From positions 1 to 64,000 of the forward strand of contig JAIESI010000043.1 in NCBI GenBank assembly GCA_019746135.1: a stretch of DNA of 64,000 nucleotides. Direction: 5' to 3'. This document shows, piece by piece, positions 40,480-50,409 of this stretch. Numbering within the stretch: the stretch's first letter is position 1; every line of letters starts with the position of its first letter. The translations under genes and the position numbers were made by a program. Under the pieces are notes generated by a model that saw only the letters and a program-made list of their open reading frames with translations, had not been told where the DNA came from and searched no databases. The stretch is from Xanthobacteraceae bacterium (GTDB lineage: Bacteria; Pseudomonadota; Alphaproteobacteria; Rhizobiales; Xanthobacteraceae).

Positions 40480-40709
40480 CGAAGTGCCCTTAGCCCAGCG
40501 TTTCCCACCTGTTGTTTTGCTGCCGGTGGTTGCCGGTCCCGGTGGTGGGCTTTGTCTACGGCTGCCAGCCGGACGAAGCAATCTTTGCGATGCAAGGTCG
40601 CCATGTTGAAACGGGAAGTGCGTGGGTTGAGCGCACAGCGAAACCCCACGCTGCATTGACCGAACGTGTGCGTCGCGCCGGTCGGCACCTTGACTTCGAG
40701 CCTGTCTGA

Positions 40710-40722
40710 GCTACATTGTAGC
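40710..40722. promoter_or_regulatory. Candidate operator upstream of RelB-like antitoxin
   Basis: GCTAC-ATT-GTAGC perfect inverted repeat 18 nt upstream of the ATG. Confidence 0.45.
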
Positions 40723-40740
40723 CCAGAAAAGGTCATTGAA

Positions 40741-41004
40741 ATGGCAGAGAATTCCGTTGTCCGCGCCAGAATCGACGAGCGTATCAAGGATGAAGCCGCC
40801 GCCGTGCTGGCGGCCATGGGACTCACCGTGTCCGATGCGTTCCGCCTGCTGATGGTTCGCATCGCCAAGGACAAGGCGCTTCCGTTCGAGCCACTGGTCC
40901 CGAACGCAGAAACGATCGAAGCGATGAAGGCCGCGCGGCGCGGCGAGGTCGTCAAGGCCGGCCCGCCCGACAAGCTGCTGTCGCGCCTGAATGCGGACGA
41001 TTAG
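40741..41004 (+). CDS. RelB/DinJ family antitoxin
   Basis: VVRARIDERIKDEAAAVLAAMGLTVSDAFRLLMVRIAKDKALPFEPLVPN. Confidence 0.92.
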   Translation: MAENSVVRARIDERIKDEAAAVLAAMGLTVSDAFRLLMVRIAKDKALPFEPLVPNAETIEAMKAARRGEVVKAGPPDKLLSRLNADD

Positions 41005-41272
41005 CTACACCAACCGCTTCAAACGCGACTACAAGCGCGAGAAGGCCGGTCGCCACGGCCAGATGCTCGACGCCGACCTGATGCAGGTCGTCAACATGCT
41101 TGCCGCCGACACGCTGCTGCCGAGAAGGAATTTCGACCATCCGCTCTCCGGCGAATGGAGCGATCACCGCGACTGCCACATCAAGCCGGACCTGGTGCTG
41201 ATCTATCGCAAGCCGGACAAGGTCAACCTGGTGCTTGTACGGCTTGGCTCGCACAGCGAATTGGGGTTGTGA
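40991..41272 (+). CDS. YafQ family toxin
   Basis: RTISYTNRFKRDYKREKAGRHGQMLDADLMQVVNMLAADTLLPRRNFDHPLSGEWSDHRDCHIKPDLVLIYR. Confidence 0.93.
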   Translation: MRTISYTNRFKRDYKREKAGRHGQMLDADLMQVVNMLAADTLLPRRNFDHPLSGEWSDHRDCHIKPDLVLIYRKPDKVNLVLVRLGSHSELGL

Positions 41273-41363
41273 ACGGTGAAGTTTTGTGGGGTTAGCCGAG
41301 GTGTAATCCGCCTGCTAGTGTAGTTGTCATCATGGCGTTCCAAAAAAGCCGCCGCGAACGAGC

Positions 41364-41851
<488 letters not shown>

Positions 41852-41997
41852 GAAACTCCGGGCAAGCGCATCCGCCATCAACAATGGCTACGGCGCAAAC
41901 TTCCGTTTGGTAGACTGTTCGTGGGCACGGCACTGCGCGCCTTCGCCTACCTGACGCTTGCTTCCAGGCGTCGATGCAGGGCGGCTTGGCGCCGCAG

Positions 41998-42477
41998 TCA
42001 CTCCACGAACGCGGCCAGGCTTGCGAGCGAAGACCGGATGCCCGCGTCGTGGTCGGCAGGCTCGATCCCCCGCGGCGCGTTCTCGACCAGAATCGTGACC
42101 CTGGTGCCGTCCGGCACCGGCTCGAACGATGTCGTCATCCGCATGGTCCCGGCGAACTGGGGATCGTCCGACACAAAGTCGACCTCCTCGACGATCTTCT
42201 GATCGGCGACGAGCGTCACGAAGCGGCCGGTGAAGGCATCGGACCGTTCCGACGTCTTGCCGTGCACGCCAGGACCGGCATCGACATAGTCGAGCGCCAT
42301 CCGGTAGCCGCCGCCCTCGCGCGGATCGAATGTGAAGATGCGGGCGGTCATGCCTTCCGGCCGGCGCCACGCCGCGATGGCCGCTGGATCGAGGAACGCC
42401 CGATAGACGGACGGCGGCGGCGCCTTGATCACCCGCGAGACGCGAAGCGGCTCGTCGCTGGCGGCGGCGGTGGCCAC
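41998..42477 (-). CDS. SRPBCC/AHSA1-domain protein
   Basis: LRVSRVIKAPPPSVYRAFLDPAAIAAWRRPEGMTARIFTFDPREGGGYRM. Confidence 0.87.
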   Translation of the reverse strand: MATAAASDEPLRVSRVIKAPPPSVYRAFLDPAAIAAWRRPEGMTARIFTFDPREGGGYRMALDYVDAGPGVHGKTSERSDAFTGRFVTLVADQKIVEEVDFVSDDPQFAGTMRMTTSFEPVPDGTRVTILVENAPRGIEPADHDAGIRSSLASLAAFVE

Positions 42478-42483
42478 GCGATG

Positions 42484-43737
42484 CTACTCCGCCGCGGTCC
42501 GCCCCGCCCCGCCGACGCCATACCGGCGATCAATGTAATCGATCACCAGCTTCTGGAAATCCTGCGCCACGGTCGGGCCGCGCAGCGTCACCGCCTTCTT
42601 GCCGTCGATGAACACGGGCGCCGCCGGCGCCTCGCCGGTGCCGGGCAGCGAGATGCCGATGTCGGCGTGCTTGCTCTCGCCCGGGCCGTTGACGATGCAG
42701 CCCATCACCGCGACGTTGAGCCCCTCGACGCCGGGATACTTCTTCTTCCACTCCGGCATCGACTCGCGGATGAACGCCTGGATCGAGCCGGCGAGCTCCT
42801 GGAACGTGGTCGAGGTGGTGCGGCCGCAGCCCGGGCAGGCCGCGACCAGCGGCACGAAGGTGCGGAAACCCATGGTCTGCAGGATCTCCTGCGCGACCTT
42901 CACCTCGAGCGTGCGGTCGCCGCCGGGCTCGGGCGTGAGCGAGACGCGGATGGTGTCGCCGATGCCCTGCTGCAGCAGGATGCCGAGCGCCGACGCGGAC
43001 GCGACGATGCCCTTCGATCCCATGCCGGCTTCGGTGAGGCCGAGATGGATGGCGTAGTCGGAGCGCTTGCCGAGGTCGGCATAGACCAGCACCAGGTCCT
43101 GCACCGACGACACTTTCGCCGAGAGAATGATGCGGTCGCGCGGCAGGCCGATTTCCTCGGCGCGCGCGGCCGACAGCAGCGCCGACTGGATCATGGCCTC
43201 GCGGGTGATCTCGCGTGCTTCCTTGGGCTGGTTGGACTTCGAGTTCTCGTCCATCAGGTGCGTCAGCAGCTCCTGGTCGAGCGAGCCCCAGTTGGCGCCG
43301 ATCCGCACTGGCTTCCCATGCTTGATCGCCATCTCGACGATGGCGGAGAACTGGCGGTCCTTCTTGTCCTTGAAGCCGACATTGCCGGGATTGATGCGGT
43401 ACTTGTCGAGCGCCTCGGCGCAGCCCGGATGGTCGGCAAGGAGCTTGTGGCCGATGTAGTGGAAATCGCCGACGATCGGCACGTCGCAGCCGATCTTGAG
43501 CAGCCGCTCCTTGATCTTCGGCACGGCGGCCGCGGCCTCGTCGCGGTCGACGGTGATGCGGACGATCTCGGAACCGGCGTTGGCCAGCGCCGCCACCTGC
43601 CGCACGGTCGAATCGACGTCGGCGGTGTCGGTGTTGGTCATCGACTGCACCACGATGGGGGCGCCGCCGCCGACCGTCACATTCCCGACCCTGACCGCCA
43701 CCGACTGGCGCCGCGGCTGTATTCCGGCATCAAGCAT
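42484..43737 (-). CDS. ispG: 4-hydroxy-3-methylbut-2-en-1-yl diphosphate synthase
   Basis: [80 protein letters not shown]. Confidence 0.96.
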   Translation of the reverse strand: MLDAGIQPRRQSVAVRVGNVTVGGGAPIVVQSMTNTDTADVDSTVRQVAALANAGSEIVRITVDRDEAAAAVPKIKERLLKIGCDVPIVGDFHYIGHKLLADHPGCAEALDKYRINPGNVGFKDKKDRQFSAIVEMAIKHGKPVRIGANWGSLDQELLTHLMDENSKSNQPKEAREITREAMIQSALLSAARAEEIGLPRDRIILSAKVSSVQDLVLVYADLGKRSDYAIHLGLTEAGMGSKGIVASASALGILLQQGIGDTIRVSLTPEPGGDRTLEVKVAQEILQTMGFRTFVPLVAACPGCGRTTSTTFQELAGSIQAFIRESMPEWKKKYPGVEGLNVAVMGCIVNGPGESKHADIGISLPGTGEAPAAPVFIDGKKAVTLRGPTVAQDFQKLVIDYIDRRYGVGGAGRTAAE

Positions 43738-43855
43738 TGGAACCCTCTCCTGACAGGCCTGATATAGCCCGATCGCGGCACAAATTTCACCTCCCCCGAT
43801 CGAATTCAGGCCCCCACCTCGACCCTTGTTTTCAGGGTCAAGGCTCAGGTCCGCT

Positions 43856-44758
43856 TCATTTCGGCCGGTTGACGAGGATGAGACCCCCGGCCACCAGCGC
43901 CACCGCCAGGGCAAAAGCCGGCGTGAGCGGCTCCCCCAGCAGGAAATGCCCGGCCGCCACCCCGAACAGCGGCGTCAGAAAGGTGAAGGCCGAAAGCCGG
44001 CTCGCCGAGAACTTCACGATCAGGGCGAACCACAGGCTGAACGTGGTTCCGATCACGACCGTCTGGTAGGCGAGCGAGCCGAGCGCGACCGCGGACGGCA
44101 TGGCCGTGATGCGCTCTCCGAACACCAAGGCACCGGCGCCCACGATCGGCACGCAGAGCACGATCTGGTAGAGCAGCGTCTTCTCCGGCGAGATGCGCGC
44201 AAGCGAGCTCGCCTTGATCACCAGCGTGGTCGCGGCCCAGGCCGCGGCCGCGCCCGCCATCATCAGGTCGCCGACGAGCTGGTGCGGCGAGGACGCGGGC
44301 GCCGGCACGCCGAAAGCGACCACCATGCCGGCGAAGGCCAGCAGCAGTCCGGCCCACTGCATGACGCCGAAGCGGTCGCCCGGGAACAGCCACCGCGCGC
44401 CCAGCACGACGAAGAACGGTGCGAGATAGATGAACAGCACCGCACGCGACGCGGTGGTGTAGACGAGCCCGCGATAGATCAGCAGGAACTCGACGCCGAA
44501 CAGCACACCGGCAACGACGCCCGCGGTCAGCGTTCCGTCGCGCGCCAGCACCGGCAGGCCGCGCCAACGCATGATGCCGAGCACGATGAGCATGCCGAGG
44601 CCCGAGCGGATCGCGCACTGAATGAGCGGCGGCACACCCTCGAGGATCGCGAGCTTGACCATCGGCTGGTTGAAGCCCCAGGCGAGGCACAGCAGCACCG
44701 TGAGCGCCATATGGGCGGCGTCGAGCGGCCGGGTGTGGCTGGCGGGGACGGAGGTCAT
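43856..44758 (-). CDS. EamA/DMT family transporter
   Basis: Two EamA repeats, about 10 TM segments, [33 protein letters not shown]. Confidence 0.87.
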   Translation of the reverse strand: MTSVPASHTRPLDAAHMALTVLLCLAWGFNQPMVKLAILEGVPPLIQCAIRSGLGMLIVLGIMRWRGLPVLARDGTLTAGVVAGVLFGVEFLLIYRGLVYTTASRAVLFIYLAPFFVVLGARWLFPGDRFGVMQWAGLLLAFAGMVVAFGVPAPASSPHQLVGDLMMAGAAAAWAATTLVIKASSLARISPEKTLLYQIVLCVPIVGAGALVFGERITAMPSAVALGSLAYQTVVIGTTFSLWFALIVKFSASRLSAFTFLTPLFGVAAGHFLLGEPLTPAFALAVALVAGGLILVNRPK

Positions 44759-44944
44759 GGGTGCGAACGGGATGATTGCAGTTGGCGCAGTGTTCGAATT
44801 TTCGCGAGGGGAGCGCCACGTCCCCTTCCCCGCTTGCGGGCGGGGTTATCGCGTATGGCGCAACACGGGTGGTGCGCCGCCCGAGGAGGAAGCGCACCGC
44901 TCGTGCGGTTGGAGCTGCGTGCGACCACGAGCATCGTCACGAAG

Positions 44945-45439
44945 TCACGTCACGTGTTCGTGCTTCTGGCAGTGTGCGCAGACGCCGGAGATCTCGATCA
45001 CCGGCGCCTTCGGCGCAAAGCCCGCGGCGCGCGCGGCGGATTTGAGCTGATCGGCGACGGCGGCCGACGGCGCCTCGCCGACCGCGCCGCAATGCTCGCA
45101 GATCAGGAACACGATCATCTCGCCGCTCTCGTGCCGGCTGACACAGGCGACGAAGGCGTTGCGGCTCTCGATCCGATGCACGAGGCCGTTGTCGCGGAGA
45201 AAATCCAGCGCCCGGTAGATCGTGATCGGCGCCGGCCGCGTTCCATCGGCCGCGGCACGGTCCATGATCTCGTAGGCGCCGAGCGGCTTGTGGCTCCCGA
45301 GCAGCACCTCCAGCACCTGGCGGCGGATCGGCGTCAGCCGCTGCGAGCGCTGGGCGCACAGCGCCTCGGCATGCGCCAGCGCGTCGGCGGTGCAGCGCTC
45401 GTGATCGTGGTCGGGGGCGTGGAAAACCGGCTGCGGCAT
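44945..45439 (-). CDS. zur: Fur-family regulator, probably Zur
   Basis: RLTPIRRQVLEVLLGSHKPLGAYEIMDRAAADG...PITIYRALDFLRDNGLVHRIESRNAFVAC; CEHCG and CAHC zinc motifs, HDHERC N-terminus. Confidence 0.82.
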   Translation of the reverse strand: MPQPVFHAPDHDHERCTADALAHAEALCAQRSQRLTPIRRQVLEVLLGSHKPLGAYEIMDRAAADGTRPAPITIYRALDFLRDNGLVHRIESRNAFVACVSRHESGEMIVFLICEHCGAVGEAPSAAVADQLKSAARAAGFAPKAPVIEISGVCAHCQKHEHVT

Positions 45440-45555
45440 GCGGATGACATAAGCTCGAACGTGCGGCTTGCGAACATAGCAGTGAGCCAACCCAATTGCG
45501 TCCGAAGATGGCCGCTCGCATGGCGCTCACGCCGGTGGCGCAGCGCTCATTTTGC

Positions 45556-45570
45556 TGTTGCAATGCAACA
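45556..45570. promoter_or_regulatory. Candidate operator between zur and bdhA
   Basis: TGTTGCA-A-TGCAACA perfect 15-bp palindrome in a divergent intergenic region. Confidence 0.5.
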
Positions 45571-45653
45571 TTACAATCGCCACCTTCCGAGATGAGCTCC
45601 ATAGGAGCCGTCGCCGTGAGGGCGGACCCACACCATTTCATAAGGCATCTCAA

Positions 45654-46436
45654 ATGCTTAAAGGGAAAAACGCAGTCGTCACCGGCTCCACCTCGGGCAT
45701 CGGTCTCGGCATCGCCCGTGCCTTCGCCAAGGATGGCGCCAATGTGCTGATCAATGGTTTTGGCGCTGCCGCCGACATCGAGAAGGAGCGCGCCGGCATC
45801 GAAAAGGAATTCGGCGTGAAGGCGATCTATTCGGGCGCCGACATGACCAAGCCCGCCGAGATCGCGGCGATGATCAAGACCGCGGAAACGCAACTCGGCT
45901 CCTGCGACATCCTCGTGAACAATGCCGGCATCCAATATGTCGCGCCGATCGAGGAATTCCCGGTCGAGAAATGGGACCAGATCATCGCGATCAATCTCTC
46001 GTCCGCGTTCCATTCGATCCGCGCCGCGGTGCCCGGCATGAAGGCGCGCAAATGGGGCCGCATCATCATGACGGCATCGGCGCACTCGCTGGTCGCCTCG
46101 CCGTTCAAGGTCGCCTACGTGTCGGCGAAGCACGGCATCGCCGGCATGACCAAGACGGTCGCGCTCGAGCTCGCGACCTTCGGCGTCACGTGCAACTGCA
46201 TCTCGCCGGGCTATGTCTGGACACCGCTGGTCGAAAAGCAGATCCCCGACACGATGAAAGCGCGCAACATGACCGCCGAACAGGTCAAGCGCGACGTGCT
46301 GCTGGCCGCCCAGCCCACCAAGGAATTCGTCACCGTCGATCAGGTGGCGTCGCTCGCGCTCTATCTCACCTCGGACGCGGCCGCCTCGATCACGGGGGCC
46401 AACATCTCCATCGACGGAGGCTGGACCGCCGAGTGA
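45654..46436 (+). CDS. bdhA: 3-hydroxybutyrate dehydrogenase
   Basis: MLKGKNAVVTGSTSGIGLGIARAFAKDGANVLINGFG; YVSAKHGIAGMTKTVALE; CNCISPGYVWTPLVEKQI. Confidence 0.92.
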   Translation: MLKGKNAVVTGSTSGIGLGIARAFAKDGANVLINGFGAAADIEKERAGIEKEFGVKAIYSGADMTKPAEIAAMIKTAETQLGSCDILVNNAGIQYVAPIEEFPVEKWDQIIAINLSSAFHSIRAAVPGMKARKWGRIIMTASAHSLVASPFKVAYVSAKHGIAGMTKTVALELATFGVTCNCISPGYVWTPLVEKQIPDTMKARNMTAEQVKRDVLLAAQPTKEFVTVDQVASLALYLTSDAAASITGANISIDGGWTAE

Positions 46437-47575
46437 TGAGTCTCATCCCGCGAGGCTTGCGCAAGAACAAATCCAACGGCGGCCGGCCCGAGGTCAACGG
46501 CGGCAACGGCAGAAAGCGCATCAATCTCGCGCTTCAGGGCGGCGGCGCGCACGGCGCGTTCACCTGGGGCGTGCTCGACGAGCTGCTGAACGACAGCCGG
46601 ATCGAGATCGAAGGGATGTCCGGCACCTCGGCCGGTGCGGTCAACGCCGTGATGGTGGCCGACGGGCTCGCACGCGGTGGACCGGAGGAGGCGCGCAAGC
46701 GCCTTGCCGACTTCTGGCGCGCCGCGAGCCGCGACGGCGACCTGTCGAAGCTCAACCGCGCGATCTCCGACCGCCTGTTCTCGCTGGTGCCGATCGTGAC
46801 CGCTCCATTCCAGCCGTTCATCGATGCGTGGTCGCGAACGCTGTCGCCCTACGACACCAACCCGCTCAACATCAACCCGCTGCGTGACCTGATCGTCCGG
46901 TTCGTCGATTTCGACGCAGTGAAGAAAAGCGGCATGCCGCTGTTCATCGCCGCAACCAATGTGCACACCGGCCGCCTGCGGGTGTTTCCATGCGACAAGA
47001 TCGACGCCGACGCAGTGCTGGCTTCGGCGGCGCTGCCCCATGTGTTCCGCGCGGTCGAGATCGACGGTGAGCCCTACTGGGACGGCGGCTACACCGCCAA
47101 CCCGCCGATCTATCCGTTCTTCCGCACCACGCAGACCGAGGACGTGCTGGTGGTGCAGATCAATCCGGTGGTGCGGACGCAGACGCCGCATTCGGCGCAG
47201 GAGATCATGAACCGGATCAACGAGATCACGTTCAACTCGTCGCTGGTCGCCGAGTACCGCGCGATCGAGTTCGTGCGCCGGCTGATCGACGACGGCGCGC
47301 TGAAGCGCGGCACCGGGCCCGGCGAGTACCGGCGGATCAACGTGCATCGCATCGATCTCGGCTTCATCGGGAGAAAGCTCACGGCGTCGAGCCGGCTCAA
47401 CACCGATTTCGATTTCTTCGAGATGCTGCATCGCGCCGGCCGCCGCGCCGGGCGGCGGTTCCTCGACCAGCACTTCGACGACATCGGCGTCCGCAGCACC
47501 ATCGATCTGCGCGAGGAGATGCGCGCGGAGAGAGAAGAGCAGATGCCCGCGGGCGTGGACAGGCTGACGAAGTAA
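46436..47575 (+). CDS. Patatin-like phospholipase family protein
   Basis: ALQGGGAHGAFTWGVLDEL, GMSGTSAGAVNAV (GxSxG), DGGYTANPPIYPFF; overlaps bdhA stop. Confidence 0.92.
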   Translation: MSLIPRGLRKNKSNGGRPEVNGGNGRKRINLALQGGGAHGAFTWGVLDELLNDSRIEIEGMSGTSAGAVNAVMVADGLARGGPEEARKRLADFWRAASRDGDLSKLNRAISDRLFSLVPIVTAPFQPFIDAWSRTLSPYDTNPLNINPLRDLIVRFVDFDAVKKSGMPLFIAATNVHTGRLRVFPCDKIDADAVLASAALPHVFRAVEIDGEPYWDGGYTANPPIYPFFRTTQTEDVLVVQINPVVRTQTPHSAQEIMNRINEITFNSSLVAEYRAIEFVRRLIDDGALKRGTGPGEYRRINVHRIDLGFIGRKLTASSRLNTDFDFFEMLHRAGRRAGRRFLDQHFDDIGVRSTIDLREEMRAEREEQMPAGVDRLTK

Positions 47576-47584
47576 GCCACCGCC

Positions 47585-47726
47585 GTCATTCCGGGGCGCG
47601 GGCGAAGCCCGCGAGCCCGGAATCCAGAACCGCACGGACTTTCTCCTTAACTGGATTCCGGGCTCGCTCGCGATAGCGCGTCGAAGACGCGCGTGAACGC
47701 GCTTATGGCGAGCGCCCCGGAATGAC
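47585..47726. repeat. Intergenic inverted-repeat element, same terminal sequence as 22540..22672
   Basis: GTCATTCCGGGGCGC ... GCGCCCCGGAATGAC; inner GAGCCCGGAATCCAG/CTGGATTCCGGGCTC; contains inverted core. Confidence 0.82.
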
Positions 47727-47737
47727 CGAGTGGCAAG

Positions 47738-48715
47738 CTACTGCGGCTCGAGACCCGCAGTCTTCGCCACATCGCGCCAGCGGACCACTTCGTCGGCAAT
47801 CAGCTTGCCGAACTCTTCCGGCGACGACAGCGCCGCCTCCGCGCCGATGTTTTCCAGCTGCTTCTTCACGGCGTCGCGCGACAACACATCGGTCAACGCC
47901 CTGTGCGATTTCGTGATCACCTCGCCCGGCACGCCGGCGGGATAGACGAAGCCGTACCAGCCGTTCACCTCGAAGCCCGGCATGCCGGACTCAATCATGG
48001 TCGGCACATTGGCGAGCGAGGGAAAGCGCCGCCCGGTCGCGACCGCGATCAGCCGGAGCTCGCCCGCCGCGACCTGGCCGCGCACCGCGTGTGCCAGATC
48101 GACCGCATAGGCCACGTCCTTGCGCAGCAGCGCGGTGACCACCTCGCCGGTGGTGCGGAACGACACCGCCTGCGCCTTGAGGTCGGCGCGCTGGCGGAAC
48201 AATTCGGCGGTGAGATGCTGGGTCGAGCCGGTGCCGACCGTTGCATAGTTGTACTTGCCGGGGTCCTTCCTGATGACCTCGATCAGGCCCTTCAGGTCGC
48301 TCGCCGGAAAGTCCTTCTGCACGACGATGGCGATCGCTGAATTGGCGATGATGCCGACCGGCGCGAAGTCCTTCACCGCGTCATAGGCCTGCGCCTTGAT
48401 CATCGCCGCCGCCACCGTGTGGCCGGTCGAAATCATCAGCGCGTTGTAACCGTCCTTGGTGCCTTTCGCGACGATATCGCCGGCGATGGTGCCACCGGCC
48501 CCGGGCTTGTTCTCGACGATGACGCGCTGGCCGAGCACCTCGCCCAAGGGCTCTGCGACGATGCGGGTCGCGACGTCGGTGCCGCCGCCCGCGCCGAAGC
48601 CGACCATGATGCGGACCGGCCGCGACGGCCAGGCGTCCTGCGCCACCGCCTGATATCCGCCCACGACCGCAAGCGTGGGCAAGAGCACGAGCGCTGCTTT
48701 AAGAGCCCAATTCAT
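47738..48715 (-). CDS. TctC/Bug-family substrate-binding protein
   Basis: WPSRPVRIMVGFGAGGGTDVATRIVAEPLGEVLGQRVIVENKPGAGG. Confidence 0.9.
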   Translation of the reverse strand: MNWALKAALVLLPTLAVVGGYQAVAQDAWPSRPVRIMVGFGAGGGTDVATRIVAEPLGEVLGQRVIVENKPGAGGTIAGDIVAKGTKDGYNALMISTGHTVAAAMIKAQAYDAVKDFAPVGIIANSAIAIVVQKDFPASDLKGLIEVIRKDPGKYNYATVGTGSTQHLTAELFRQRADLKAQAVSFRTTGEVVTALLRKDVAYAVDLAHAVRGQVAAGELRLIAVATGRRFPSLANVPTMIESGMPGFEVNGWYGFVYPAGVPGEVITKSHRALTDVLSRDAVKKQLENIGAEAALSSPEEFGKLIADEVVRWRDVAKTAGLEPQ

Positions 48716-48832
48716 CGCATCCCTCCCAAGGATCGCACCGGTCTTGCGCCGGGTTCTGTCGGCGACAGCAAACGCGGGCTCCTGTGCCGGGTCAAGCGCG
48801 GTTTGCCGCCCTCCTGGTGCTAGAATGGCCGG

Positions 48833-49387
48833 ATGCAGTCCCCGCTTCTCACCGCCGAGGCCGGATCGACGCGGCTCGAGATCGTCGTCGCCGACATCAC
48901 CACGCTTTCGGTCGACGCCATCGTCAACGCCGCGAACACGTCGCTGCTCGGCGGCGGCGGGGTCGACGGCGCGATCCATCGCGCCGCGGGACCGCAACTG
49001 CTCGAAGAATGCAAGACGCTGGGCGGCTGCGAAACCGGCTCGGCCAAGATCACGCGCGGCTATCGCCTGCCGGCGCGGAACGTGATCCACGCGGTCGGGC
49101 CGGTGTGGCAGGACGGCGGCAGCGGCGAGGACGTGCTGCTCGCCGGGTGCTACAGCGCGGCGGTTTCACTTGCGGCGGTGCGGCGGCTGCGCTCGGTGGC
49201 GTTTTCGGCGATCTCCACCGGGGTGTACGGATTCCCCGCCGACCGCGCCGCGCGGATTGCGGTCGGCACCGTGGTGTCGGCGCTCGGCGCGCAGGATCAC
49301 CGGATCGAGCGCGTGGTGTTCTGCTGCTTCTCGGACGAAGCGGCCGATCACCACGCCCAGGCGTTCTACGAGTGCGGGTTGGTGTAG
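48833..49387 (+). CDS. Macro domain protein (O-acetyl-ADP-ribose deacetylase-like)
   Basis: VVADITTLSVDAIVNAANTSLLGGGGVDGAIHRAAGPQLLEEC; AISTGVYGFP. Confidence 0.93.
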   Translation: MQSPLLTAEAGSTRLEIVVADITTLSVDAIVNAANTSLLGGGGVDGAIHRAAGPQLLEECKTLGGCETGSAKITRGYRLPARNVIHAVGPVWQDGGSGEDVLLAGCYSAAVSLAAVRRLRSVAFSAISTGVYGFPADRAARIAVGTVVSALGAQDHRIERVVFCCFSDEAADHHAQAFYECGLV

Positions 49388-49425
49388 TGCTCGATCGCTG
49401 TTGATTGGATCGGCATCGGCGCTGC

Positions 49426-49590
49426 CGTCCCTCCCCGCGAGGGGAGGGTCCGCGCCACCAGCGCGTTTACGCGCGTCTTCGACGCGCTATGGCGCGGGGG
49501 TGGGGAGAAGCCTGCGACTCTCGCCGGCCTCTCCCCACCCGGCCGCTCGCTATCGCTCGCGTCCACCCTCCCCTCGCGGGGAGGGATGGC
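49426..49590. repeat. Intergenic composite palindromic repeat with CCCTCCCCGCGAGGGGAGGGT ends
   Basis: Outer CCCTCCCC... / ...GGGGAGGG inverted ends plus internal GCGCGTTTACGCGCGTCTTCGACGCGCTATGG core. Confidence 0.75.
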
Positions 49591-49603
49591 ACTGCCGATG
49601 CCG

Positions 49604-50401
49604 CTATACCTTCGGGTCGACGTCGAGGCGCACGACGAGCCCCGACAGCGCCGAGGACGCCGCCGGATAGAGCTTCATCACCGCGGGATCGTGTCCCGGC
49701 ACGATGTGATGCCGCGACGACGCGAGCCGCTTCAGCGTCTCGTAGCCCTCGAGCACTTCCGCGAGATTGTAGGTGGTCGGGAAGATCCGCGCCTCGTCGA
49801 GATGCGGATAGAGGTGCACCGCGTCGGCCGCGAGCATCACGAAGCCGCGCCTGGTTTTGACCCGGAGGCTTTGCAGGCCCATGGCGTGGCCGCCGATGTG
49901 GTGCAGGGTGATGCCCGGCGCAAGCTCGCTCACGCCGTCATGGAAGGTCACGCGGCCGGCGAACAGCTTGCGCACCATCGCGACGACATAGTCCTCCTCG
50001 TAGGAGAAGCGGAGCTGCCGGTGGCACATGCAGCGGCCGGTGCACATCTGCATCTCCTTGTCCTGCACGTGATAGCGGGCGCGCGGGAACAGGTCGACGT
50101 TGCCGCAGTGGTCGTAGTGCATGTGGCTGATGATGACGTCCTCGACCTGGTCGGGATCGACGCCGAAACGCTTCAGCGCCTCGCCGACCGGCGTGATGAC
50201 GGTGCGCCCGCGCCTGGTGCCGACCGGCTGGTCGAAACCGGTGTCGACCACGAAGGTGCGCTTGTCGTTGCGGATCACCCAGACGAAATAATCGAGCGGC
50301 TGCAGCACGTCGTGCGGGTCGCCGCCGATGTAGTTGTCCGCAGCCTTGCGCTGATGCTCGGCATAGCGGACCGCGAAGACCTCCCAGATATCGTCGCTCA
50401 T
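49604..50401 (-). CDS. MBL-fold hydrolase, N-acyl homoserine lactonase-like family
   Basis: VIISHMHYDHCGNVDLFPRARYHVQDKEMQMCTGR (HxHxDH), GHAMGLQSLRV. Confidence 0.85.
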   Translation of the reverse strand: MSDDIWEVFAVRYAEHQRKAADNYIGGDPHDVLQPLDYFVWVIRNDKRTFVVDTGFDQPVGTRRGRTVITPVGEALKRFGVDPDQVEDVIISHMHYDHCGNVDLFPRARYHVQDKEMQMCTGRCMCHRQLRFSYEEDYVVAMVRKLFAGRVTFHDGVSELAPGITLHHIGGHAMGLQSLRVKTRRGFVMLAADAVHLYPHLDEARIFPTTYNLAEVLEGYETLKRLASSRHHIVPGHDPAVMKLYPAASSALSGLVVRLDVDPKV

Positions 50402-50409
50402 GGCAGCCC

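Noticed and set aside
48833-49387. Macro domain as DarG-type antitoxin
   Set aside because: No DarT-like ADP-ribosyltransferase next to it and no C-terminal DarG extension; fits a stand-alone deacetylase-like macro protein.
49604-50401. Quorum-quenching locus based on lactonase similarity
   Set aside because: No LuxI/LuxR genes and the neighbours are catabolic; AHL lactonase activity cannot be inferred from the HxHxDH motif alone.
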